From the NCBI GenBank assembly GCA_905250025.1, contig CAJNOJ010000268.1, positions 62,001-126,000 on the forward strand: a stretch of DNA of 64,000 nt. The letters run 5' to 3'. The first letter of the stretch is position 1. Each line of letters starts with the position of its first letter. The DNA comes from Adineta ricciae (taxonomy: Eukaryota; Rotifera; Eurotatoria; Adinetida; Adinetidae). Positions 56,274 through 64,000 of the stretch are shown here, one piece after another. The translations under genes and the position numbers were made by a program. Below the pieces are notes generated by a model. It did no database searches. It was given only the letters and a program-made list of their open reading frames with translations, and was not told the origin of the DNA.

Positions 56274-56765
56274 TCAACTATTGTTTAGTTTTCTACGATG
56301 ATCGTCAGTGATACATTTTGATTTCAATCTACCACGTGAACTCTGGTATGAATATTCATAGTACCATGATTGATATTTTCGATTCGAATCTTTCAACTGT
56401 GTGACTTGTTGTTTTGGTTTGAAATGTTTTGGCAATAGCGAATAAGAAACGTGTGGCTGAGCAATCATTTGATCAACTACATTGATCATCTGTTGATTAC
56501 CAGCATACGTTTGATCTCTACACTTAAATGTACAAAATAAATCATCTGACTGATTGTTCGAAGGATGAAATAACTGCAAAAAGAGTACTCGGCTGCGTAC
56601 TTGATTGCTCTGAGCTCGACCGATGGATAGAATCGCTGAATCGAAATCTATAGCATTTCCTTCTTTTTCATCCTTTACGTTCGCTTTTTCTGTGATTGTA
56701 CTCGTATGTGATGGTAGTTGAGATTCACAATATGACATAGTCTGAGTACTTGCATCTACCATCAT
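56274..56765 (-). CDS. Hypothetical protein, 163 aa
   Basis: Single open frame with an ATG at 56765. Contains TMSYCESQLPSHTSTITEKA, FDSAILSIGRAQSNQ, LFLQLFHPSNNQSDDLFCTF, KCRDQTYAGNQQMINVVDQM, KHFKPKQQVTQLKDSNRKY and a basic Tyr-rich end (WYYEYSYQSSRGRLKSKC). No signal peptide and no recognised domain. It may be a short disordered protein; length and composition give only moderate support for coding. Confidence 0.45.
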   Translation of the reverse strand: MMVDASTQTMSYCESQLPSHTSTITEKANVKDEKEGNAIDFDSAILSIGRAQSNQVRSRVLFLQLFHPSNNQSDDLFCTFKCRDQTYAGNQQMINVVDQMIAQPHVSYSLLPKHFKPKQQVTQLKDSNRKYQSWYYEYSYQSSRGRLKSKCITDDHRRKLNNS

Positions 56766-57338
56766 TCAGAGCTCGAATATCTAAACAAGTTAGGTTTGAA
56801 TCAAATAAATAAATTTGTGAAAAAGAATTGATTTATATACGAAACTCTTGCGAAAATTAGTGAAATGTTGAGTAACATTTCTTTTTCTAAACCATGAATG
56901 AAAAACAGGTATTGCATGCTGTTGAGTAAGTATAGCCTACGCTTACGTTAACAAATATGAAAAGGTATATGCAAAACAGTGTTAGTCGAATTATAGAGAA
57001 AGAAGTCGTTTGTTTTCGGTTCGTTTTGCTCGATCATCAATCGCTCTACAGACTACGAAAAACAATGTAATCTGAGAATGATAGTAATTTTGGTGGCTTT
57101 ACATAGCTTTCTTACAGCCTTAAAAAATAGTGATGATATATAGGTAGAGGCGGCACCAGGATTTTCGCCTTAGAAGGCCCACTCTCTAGTGTCTTATGTA
57201 TTTGTAAGAAAATCGTCATTTTTTTTGAAAGTTTTGAAAAATCTGGGGGCTTAGTCTCCTGTAACCCACCCTTGGCACCACCACTATATATAATAGAGTA
57301 ATGGAATGAATTCTAGTATATCTGAGAATATCATCAAT
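56766..57338. other. Intergenic, with a TIR element remnant
   Basis: No gene. Holds the hAT-like short inverted-repeat element at 57145-57286. Confidence 0.5.
57145..57286. mobile_element. Small hAT-like MITE remnant
   Basis: Left end TAGAGGCGGCACCAGG and right end CCTTGGCACCACCACTA are imperfect inverted repeats (TAG-x-GG-Y-GG-Y-R-CCA). The GGCGGC-type end resembles hAT transposon termini, and TATATA lies on both sides as a possible worn target duplication. About 140 bp, no coding capacity. Confidence 0.4.
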
Positions 57339-58033
57339 ATGCATTCATCTTGCATCCTACTATTGTTTTTTATTCATTACTTAATAATCAATGCGGAAGA
57401 TAATTATGTTCAACGAGAAGTGCTGAATGAACGATGTAAATGATTCATGCGTGCTGTATAATCTCACTTTGTATTTATTGAATAGCTGTCGTATATTGTG
57501 GTCCAACTTCAAACCCTTGTCTTAATGGAGGAGCTTGTTTATCAAGCAGCTCAAATCCCGGAGTTTTCGAATCATGCTTATGCGCTACTGGATGGACAGG
57601 TGCTTTGTGTGATTATCCTGACAGTAATATACAAATATTTATCACTGCATCGTCAATTTCTTCCAGTTATTTTTCAGTGTCGATTAGCGCATGTTCGACA
57701 AATCCATGTTATAACGGAGGATCATGTCAAATCCATGCTGGCGGAGGTTTTCGATGTACCTGTCTTCCTAATTTCACTGGATTGCTTTGTGAGGCTAGCA
57801 ATGGTATCGTTTCATTTCTTGCATTGATCGACAAAAAAAAACAGATTTTCTCGTTTTTAGTAGTAGTATCCAGCGTTTGTAATCCAAATCCCTGCGCTAA
57901 TGGTCGCTGTTGCCTGCTGTCTTCGTCAAACACTTTCTTTTGCCAATGTCTTAGGGGATGGGCGGGTACTTTGTGTGACTATCCTACTGGTGAGTTAATA
58001 ATCAAATTTGACCAGTTGTCTATGAAATTCTGA
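57339..58033 (+). CDS. Secreted protein with three EGF-like domains
   Basis: Signal peptide MHSSCILLLFFIHYLIINAE, then EGF 1 (VVYCGPTSNPCLNGGACLSS ... CLCATGWTGALCDYPD), EGF 2 (SACSTNPCYNGGSCQIHAGG, FRCTCLPNFTGLLCEASN) and EGF 3 (VCNPNPCANGRCCLLSSSNT, FFCQCLRGWAGTLCDYPT). Four exons with phase 1 junctions, one EGF per exon, the classic shuffling pattern. EGF 3 has an extra Cys (RCC), so its pairing is unclear. After TGELI the frame runs to a stop at 58033; an alternative splice (GTGAGT to TTGAAG) would give GIRRNATHIY and end near 58074. No membrane segment or other domain. Likely a secreted adhesive or lectin-like modulator. Confidence 0.75.
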
Positions 58034-58254
58034 TTGATTTTGAAGGTATTCGAAGAAATGCGACACATATATAGACTAAGATTATTGCAGATGTACATAT
58101 ACATCTAGTAAAAGAATATCTGATGTTTAATAAATTAAATTATTCCACTCAGTTTCTATTATTCATCAATAAAATTTATTAAACAAAGATTAAAGCACAT
58201 AAGAAATGAAAGTCGATCGATATGTTCAGGCTCTTGACAGTTATGACCGTGAAC

Positions 58255-58857
58255 TTATTTTCTTGTTTCGACTGATAACTGTTTCCATGCTGTCAAATTT
58301 TCTTCCCATCGATGATAGTCATGTGTTGCATTTTGCCAAGTAAGACTTTTCGTAGTAGATAGATTGTCTGTTGTATCGTCAGACTTCACGCCTGATACTC
58401 GCCATGAGCATTGATAAAATGCACAGACCGTTGGTTGGACCGTTGATTCGCATAACGGACATTTCGATGTACTAACGATTGAATTATGAACAACAGCATA
58501 TGTTCCCACTCCTTGATTCATAATAACTTTGTGTTCAAAAGCTTCACACTGTACATTTAAACAAACTCCTTCCAGACATAAGCCAGCAGCTGCTTGACGC
58601 CAAGGTGGACTCGTTGGTCCAACTGGTGGATATTGTATTATAAGAGTTATACCATCGTGAATGGCACTTCGTTGTCGATTGAACGCTTCCTCATCCCACG
58701 TACGAAAAATGACATCACCAAGTGAGTAATCGTAATGTTCCGGATTACCAACTTTCTTCTCAATTATGTTACGAAAATCATCGAGACTGAAATGTGTTGG
58801 TAGTGTGACAGACTTACGACGACCGTCTGGAGTTTCCACATAGAACCCAAGTGGCAT
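58255..58857 (-). CDS. Ubiquitin-like/Cys-rich conserved protein, function unknown
   Basis: Single exon, 200 residues from the ATG at 58857 (MPLGFYVETPDGRRKSVTLP). The N-terminal part (VETPDGRRKSVTLPTHFSLD, DFRNIIEKKVG) reads like a ubiquitin-like beta-grasp. The middle contains a Cys pattern: GLCLEGVCLNVQCEAFEHKV, TYAVV, KCPLCESTVQPTVCAFYQCS, WRVSGVK, suggesting a zinc-binding module (C-x(4)-C-x(4)-C ... C-x2-C ... C-x4-C). The frame is open upstream to an ATG at 58938, which would add a hydrophobic 27-residue stretch. From general memory, similar proteins occur in fungi and amoebae; I know of no function. Confidence 0.65.
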   Translation of the reverse strand: MPLGFYVETPDGRRKSVTLPTHFSLDDFRNIIEKKVGNPEHYDYSLGDVIFRTWDEEAFNRQRSAIHDGITLIIQYPPVGPTSPPWRQAAAGLCLEGVCLNVQCEAFEHKVIMNQGVGTYAVVHNSIVSTSKCPLCESTVQPTVCAFYQCSWRVSGVKSDDTTDNLSTTKSLTWQNATHDYHRWEENLTAWKQLSVETRK

Positions 58858-59323
58858 TGTATATATGCTAGACAAGTAGAACCTAATAGTATAAATAAGC
58901 GCTTGTATTCTATTACTGTAATTTACTTGTTCTGTCATAAGGAGAGGCGTCAAACTGTATCATCGACATCAATGATTGATGAAAGATACAATGTAACATA
59001 AACTCGTGGGTGGCGAAAAGAAGAAAAAATATCAACAAACTCAAAAGGAAATCTTCCGTCTACTGCACATTGAATTACTGATAGAAACTAACATTCCTAA
59101 CCGAAAATGCTTGTTACATGTCATCGTTGTACTTGGAAACTACACAAAACATTGTTTATCAATGAAAAACATCCTTCGTAAAGTATGCAATGCATAACAA
59201 CATGATTTATTTACAATGGTTTCACATACTATACAATTGTACAAAAATATGAGCTGTTCTTTTTTTATTCCAGTAGTTTTTACAAGCACTGTATATACAG
59301 ATTGAATCTATCGAGGGCAGTAA
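58858..59323. other. Intergenic
   Basis: No supported gene. A plus-strand frame at 59006-59197 has no homology or splice support. Confidence 0.5.
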
Positions 59324-59737
59324 TCATAGAGTCTTTCCGCTTGTTGCCTGACAAGTTCGATGCATTTGCTGGGCGATAATATTCAACAATAGGAACATGA
59401 ATATCCACATCGGTAGAAACACAATCCAGTATGGCATATCTCGTTTATATTGCAATTTAACACATAGGAGAACTTCGAATGTGCATGCCGAGAGTAGACT
59501 CAAGAGATAATAGATAATTTGTAAACATGTTTCTTTGGATCTCAACCATCTCTTAATGATAATTAAATAGATAATTATACATAATGAGATGAGATTAAAG
59601 ATCCATAGTGGAATAAAGATTAAAAACCAGGAAATATGTGTCCATGCTTGGTTGATTTTCAATGTGATTGATATAAGAAAAGTTAAGACACAAAGAAACG
59701 AAAGGAGCAAACGACAATTCAGACAACCATCCGTCAT
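59324..59737 (-). CDS. TMEM60-like four-helix membrane protein
   Basis: Single exon, 137 residues. Four hydrophobic segments: LLLSFLCVLTFLISITL, WFLIFIPLWIFNLISLCIII, IIYYLLSLLSACTFEVLLC and WIVFLPMWIFMFLLLNIIAQ. The motif W-x-WFLIFIP-x-WIF, repeated in degenerate form near the end (WIVFLPMWIF), and the CxKL after the third helix (CVKLQYKRDMPYW) match TMEM60 and the related TMEM185 family. Function of the family is not established. Alternative: another small member of the TMEM185 group. Confidence 0.75.
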   Translation of the reverse strand: MTDGCLNCRLLLSFLCVLTFLISITLKINQAWTHISWFLIFIPLWIFNLISLCIIIYLIIIKRWLRSKETCLQIIYYLLSLLSACTFEVLLCVKLQYKRDMPYWIVFLPMWIFMFLLLNIIAQQMHRTCQATSGKTL

Positions 59738-60242
59738 CTATAAAAATAAAAGATTAATGATGACATTGTCTTACCTATTGATGAAGACGACAAGTGAAAG
59801 GAATTGTAGATTTAACTCTGTATATATGTATTTGTATGTATATCGAAAAGAAAAAAAAGTTGACACAAAAAGAAAAGAAAAACGGCGGAGAAACTTGTTG
59901 CGATATCGTCTTCAACACGAAGAGAACTGAATCGAATGGCAGCACATTGGAGAACCCACTGCTTTAACAAATCGGGAAAAACGTCTGTAGAGTAAAGAGC
60001 TAATAAAATTGGGAAAAAACGAAAAAAAAGTAAACGATCGGTTAGCAAAAATGAACGAAAGTGATGTAGAGACAGCGAGAGAGAGAGAAAACACACACGC
60101 ACAAGCAATACAAGTGAGCGAGACATTGTGTCACACGTAGTTATGAAGAGTGCATCAATAAAAAACAAACAAACAAATGAAATCTTTTAAACAATAAGAG
60201 GCAAATCTATGCATTATATTCTCAGTCGAATAGAAAGATTTT
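59738..60242. other. Intergenic
   Basis: 3' flank of the MASK gene. Minus-strand frames at 59812-60168 are low-complexity Ser/Phe/Leu and unsupported. Confidence 0.5.
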
Positions 60243-63200
60243 TTAGCGTGTATAATCACGCGACGGCTGTTGTTGTTGATATTCACACGAGAGAGAAACT
60301 TGCGATTGTTGTTGTTGTAAATAGGGATCGATCGGATACGATTCTAAGTAAACAGAAGGAGAGACAAATGAAGATGAGGCAGAAAGAACATGAGAAGCGG
60401 TCATACGTTTCTGAGCAGATGACCAATCGTTAGCACCAGCGACCGGCATCGGACCATTGATAGCTGATGCAGGTATGTGTCGTTTACGCTCACTACCGAT
60501 CGCAGCTGGTATCATTTTGTGATCGACATTGGCAGTTGACGATGCGGATGAAGAAGGACCGGTTGAATGATTACTATTGGCAAGGATAACATTCGGATCG
60601 ACGATAACTTGAGCCTTAGCTTGTCCATTGATTGAATCGACTGAAAGCGATTGAAAAAAGAAATCTACATGCGTATATTGTTTCAATGTAGTGTATTACC
60701 TGTCTTTAGTGGTACATCATCACTGTTTGAAGGGACTACTGGTTGTGTGTTGATCGTCTCATAGACAACTTTATTTACATTTGACGATGCTGGAATATTA
60801 TTTGGTTGATGTGGTGGTGGCGGCGGCTGTTGTTGTTGTTGTTGTTGTTGCTGCTGCTGCGTTCTTGATATCAAATTTGTATAGTAAGCTGCAACAAGTG
60901 CTGCTGCTTGATTTGGATCTTGTGGCAATTGTCCCTTGGAAGCCAAAATATTAGCGATTTGCAATGTTGTCAGTAATTGTGGTGGAGGTGGTGTTGGCTG
61001 TACCATCTGCTGTTGGTTTAGAGGTGGACGCCAAAAGTGTAACACTTGATTTTGTACATGTTGTTGCATTGCTTCCATATCTACTGGCTGTAATAGGCGC
61101 GGAGGCGTCATCACCTGCGGTGCAATAACCGGTTGTACAGGCAATGGCGGTACTGGCATGGTTGGATTATTTGGATATAACTGTTGTTGTTGTTGTTGTT
61201 GCTGCTGCTGCTTCTGTTCCATCATACGAACAATATTCATAATATTGGCCGATAGTGGTCCGTTGGAAATAGTTGCTTGTGGTGGAAGCGTCGGCGGCAC
61301 TAGTGGTGTTGGCATAAACGGGGACGGTAGGCGATTACAGTGTTGAAATTCTGGTGCGCTCGGATTGAGATTCGATCGACTCCGTGACATATTTGCATAT
61401 GCTGGATTGTTCAACGTCATTGACGATAGTGGGGGTGGTTGTGATGATGATGATGTTGGTTGTATTACTTGCTGATACATTGGTGTACTATTTGCCGATA
61501 ATGTTCGACTGAATTTTGCTCTCATTTGAAGTGGACTGTCTGTACATGATACATCAGTGGTAAGTGGCATGGCTGGACGATGAGCTCCAATAGGTCCAAA
61601 TGGTTGCTGTTGTTGTTGATCAACTGATGTAAACAGTTGTTGAGGTGGAATAAGTTGATTTGTTTGTTGTTTTATTGATGATGGTGATGAAGAAGTCGAT
61701 GAAGCCGTTGATGAGCCTGTGTGACCATTTTGATCAAGACGTACTTTGTTCATCGATGGTGATATTGACTGTTGATGCCGATTCGCGCCAGGTGCACGAC
61801 TCAATTGTGATGTAGGTGAAAGTGAATCATAATTAGTTGAATGAATGATTGGTTGTGGCTGTTGACACTGATGTTGATGATGCACTGGTGTTGTTCCCGT
61901 ACTTGACGGACCACGATAACCAGGAGCAATCTTGGGATCAGGCGGTGGTGGCTGTGAATTTGGCTCATTCACAGTGACAGCAATTGACTCTTGATGAGTA
62001 GCTTTTGTAGGCATATTCATTTTTGCCACATTAGCAAAATTCATTTTCGTTGATGAGCTTAAATTGGATTCATCAGCAGATGTAGTCGGTTCCCTGGTTT
62101 TAGTTAATACATCAACAATTGATGTTGTCAGAATATTCGAAGCAAATGGATTGTATTCACCCGGTTGCGACACGTTTGCTGGAGTAGGTGTAGCAGATGA
62201 AACAACGAGTAAAGAAGACGACGATGCCGAAAGCAGTGCTGACGGTACGGAATCAGATGTAGTGGATAATGTCGATAGAATCGGCATTCGAACACCTGGT
62301 TGTGATGGAATGAGAGGTGTCAACGGTGGATGGACAAGAGTCGTTTCATTTGTTGACGTGTAATCCGCTTTCTGTTGATGATTCGTAGTATAAGGTTTAC
62401 TTGAGGTTGTACCTTGCTTACTTGTGTAACCATAATTACTGTGATTATTACTTGAATTCATATTAGAGTATGAATTGTGGTAAGCTGATGAGGAAGCATT
62501 CAATGTTTTATTATGCACAGAAGGGGATTTTGATGGAATCTGTGGATGATTCCATGCTGTTATCGTCATATTTAATGCTGATGAGTTTGTTGTCGACGAT
62601 GAAGATGCACCACGATTTAAACGGTTCGAGTTCACCCATGTTGCACCAGTCGCTGTTAATGGTTGATATGTTTTGGCTACTGATGATGATGAGGAGGATG
62701 TTGACCGAGTCGAGTTTGTTGTCGCTACTTTTTTACTTGACGAACGACTATTACTCATTGTTGACTTAGAGCTTGGAGTCGATGCATGTGTTTCTGGTGT
62801 TGACAAGTCTGAAAAAGAATTGACAATATGTCATTTAGTGAATTCATCAGAGCAAAAAAGAAGTGGATGCGTGGATAGTTTTATTTACCGTTATTCTGTA
62901 GTCTTGATCCATAATTTGTGCTACTCGCTCTTTGAGTTTTTGTTTTCTCTTCACTATTATTATTTTCGTTTGTAGATGTTACTGTAGTTGATCTTGATTT
63001 CGTTTTTTGACTTTCAGTATTTGATGACAAGAGATTCATTAAGTCCGTGTCTGCATCTTTCAACAGAGCGGTTAACAATTGATATGCATGTTTAATTGAA
63101 TCACCATTCCCTCTATTTACAGAAAATAACGACAATGGAAGAGCAAAGAGATCAACAAGTTATACTTGATTAGAATTGTTTTATCGCCGGCAGCTCGTTT

Positions 63201-63956
63201 GTTTTCGACATCGATCGATGCACCCGTAACTTCCCGTAAAGCATTTAGATTCGATCCACTTCGCCCTACAATGCGTAAATAGTGTTCGTGTGGAATAGTT
63301 ATTTTCTTCTGTTTGCCGATGACTTCTTGCCAGCCGTCGTCCACGATCGGTGCTGTTGCCGTACTGGCTGTTGACGATGTTTCTTGCTGTTTGCTTTTAG
63401 ATGCGAGATTTTCTTGATGTCGTTCAATCTTACGTGTCATTGTACTCGTTTTCTTTTTATTATTACTATTCGTCGGCTGTTTCGAAACTGCCACCGAAGG
63501 AGTTGGCGGCGGAAGGGAAGTAGGTGGTAGTAATGGAGTTGATGTGACGGGTTCAGGTGGAGGAGATTTTCTTGATACTTGTTCGTTCTCGGATGTAAGC
63601 ATTTTCAATCGAAGATCATCATCGACAACAAGTATAGCGACTGCTGTTGTCTCTAATGGTGGAGGGATTCCTTCATGAAATGGCTCTTCGTTTTCATTAT
63701 GTTCTTCTTCGGCTTCTTCGATTTCTTGTTGCTGACGCTGTTCATCAGTTTGTGCTGTCGACTTTTGTTTACCTTTCTTTTTAGCTTTACGTTTCTCACG
63801 TTTTTTTGCAGCTGCAACTTTTCGTGTTTCTTCGCGAGTTTTTTCTAAATCAATTTCTTTCAATAGACTGTTGGCAGCTTTATTTGCTTCGGCCGCCTGT
63901 CGTTCTTTCGCTGAAATAATCTGATCCATACACGCTTGACATTTCTTTAGTAAATC
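60243..63956 (-). CDS. MASK/ANKHD1/ANKRD17-type ankyrin-KH protein, C-terminal half (5' partial)
   Basis: Large cytoplasmic scaffold; Drosophila Mask is a cofactor of Yorkie/Hippo and of receptor tyrosine kinase signalling. Only the part after the ankyrin repeats is in the window; the gene continues past the right edge. The exon entering at 63956 reads DLLKKCQACMDQIISAKERQ, NSLLKEIDLEKTREETRKVA and AAKKREKRKAKKKGKQ, the coiled basic linker typical of ANKHD1. The KH domain follows: WQEVIGKQKKITIPHEHYLR, IVGRSGSNLNALREVTGASI (GxxG loop RSGS) and DVENKRAAGDKTILI, continuing after an intron as GNGDSIKHAYQLLTALLKD. Then a long low-complexity exon rich in Ser, Gln and Pro with two poly-Gln runs, and a final exon to the TAG/TGA at 60243 (YQQQQPSRDYTR). 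Confidence 0.88.
60828..60860 (-). repeat. CAA/CAG repeat encoding poly-Gln
   Basis: Mixed CAA and CAG codons on the minus strand, about eleven Gln followed by Pro. Lies in the MASK-like gene. Confidence 0.8.
61181..61219 (-). repeat. CAA/CAG repeat encoding poly-Gln (second)
   Basis: About twelve Gln encoded by mixed CAA and CAG codons in the same long exon of the MASK-like gene. Mixed codons make slippage less likely than a pure repeat. Confidence 0.8.
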
Positions 63957-64000
63957 CTACGAGAAAATTATTGAAAATAAACAGAATTCAAATGCAAATT

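Noticed and set aside
57605-57827. Alternative frame through the EGF exons
   Set aside because: Frame shadow; the EGF reading with phase 1 introns accounts for all cysteines.
59812-60168. Minus-strand 118-codon frame
   Set aside because: Composed of Leu/Phe/Ser from TTC-type repeats; no homology and no splice link to MASK or TMEM60.

Overview
This is a eukaryotic (metazoan) window: AT-rich intergenic DNA, gene-dense, with intron-containing genes whose GT-AG introns are mostly 30-70 nt. The gene content is animal (Islet-type homeobox, Brat-type TRIM-NHL, TGF-beta ligand, MASK/ANKHD1, FBXW7, TXNDC9, WDR18), but two intronless enzymes belong to families typical of fungi or plants: a GH71 alpha-1,3-glucanase and a BAHD acyltransferase. 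That mixture, the very short introns, the tandem intronless B-box genes and the many start codons sitting directly behind a splice acceptor fit a bdelloid rotifer best. This is an inference from family content; no database search was possible.

Layout. 0.5-1 kb: UBE2D-type E2 (minus), broken at an assembly N. 2.0-6.1 kb: OGDH E1 with one in-frame TGA. 6.5-8.2 kb: many-exon proline-rich gene of unknown function (minus). 10.5-12.3 kb: Brat-like NHL protein (minus). 13.1-13.7 kb: secreted CAP protein. 13.9-15.8 kb: mitochondrial DnaJ (minus). 16.2-17.9 kb: GH71. 18.1-19.9 kb: WDR18. 20.4-24.0 kb: tandem pair of B-box proteins. 24.3-24.8 kb: small four-exon gene found only by splicing. 25.5-27.1 kb: M14 carboxypeptidase. 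27.3-28.7 kb: BAHD acyltransferase. 29.9-30.3 kb: CD225/dispanin. 31.2-32.4 kb: TGF-beta ligand (minus). 33.2-34.3 kb: type II membrane protein with an RDLDS motif. 35.2-37.3 kb: LRR receptor-like protein. 38.1-38.9 kb: TXNDC9. 39.5-41.7 kb: single-pass protein and ABHD1/3 hydrolase (convergent). 43.1-43.9 kb: Islet homeobox without LIM domains. 45.9-46.7 kb: KMT5A. 47.0-47.9 kb: SDR (minus). 48.2-53.2 kb: CDC34, FBXW7 and ATG10 in a row on the plus strand. 53.6-56.1 kb: cluster of small secreted cysteine peptides. 56.3-59.7 kb: unknown gene, three-EGF secreted protein, Cys-rich Ubl-like protein, TMEM60-like protein. 60.2-64 kb: the C-terminal half of MASK/ANKHD1, running off the right edge.

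Most interesting. (1) The 53.6-56.1 kb cluster encodes a small secreted family with a shared core, Q-[KR]-R-E-A ... Y-E-x-R-C-E followed by an aromatic-C-P. Three minus-strand cassettes appear to share a single signal-peptide exon, and a related gene diverges on the plus strand. I do not recognise this family. (2) CDC34 (the SCF E2) lies 181 bp upstream of FBXW7 (an SCF substrate receptor) on the same strand, and FBXW7 starts right behind a splice acceptor, which suggests a trans-spliced operon. (3) GH71 and BAHD are horizontal-transfer candidates.

Two single-N positions (518 and 44282) lie where expected exons of conserved genes go missing, so those truncations may be assembly artefacts.
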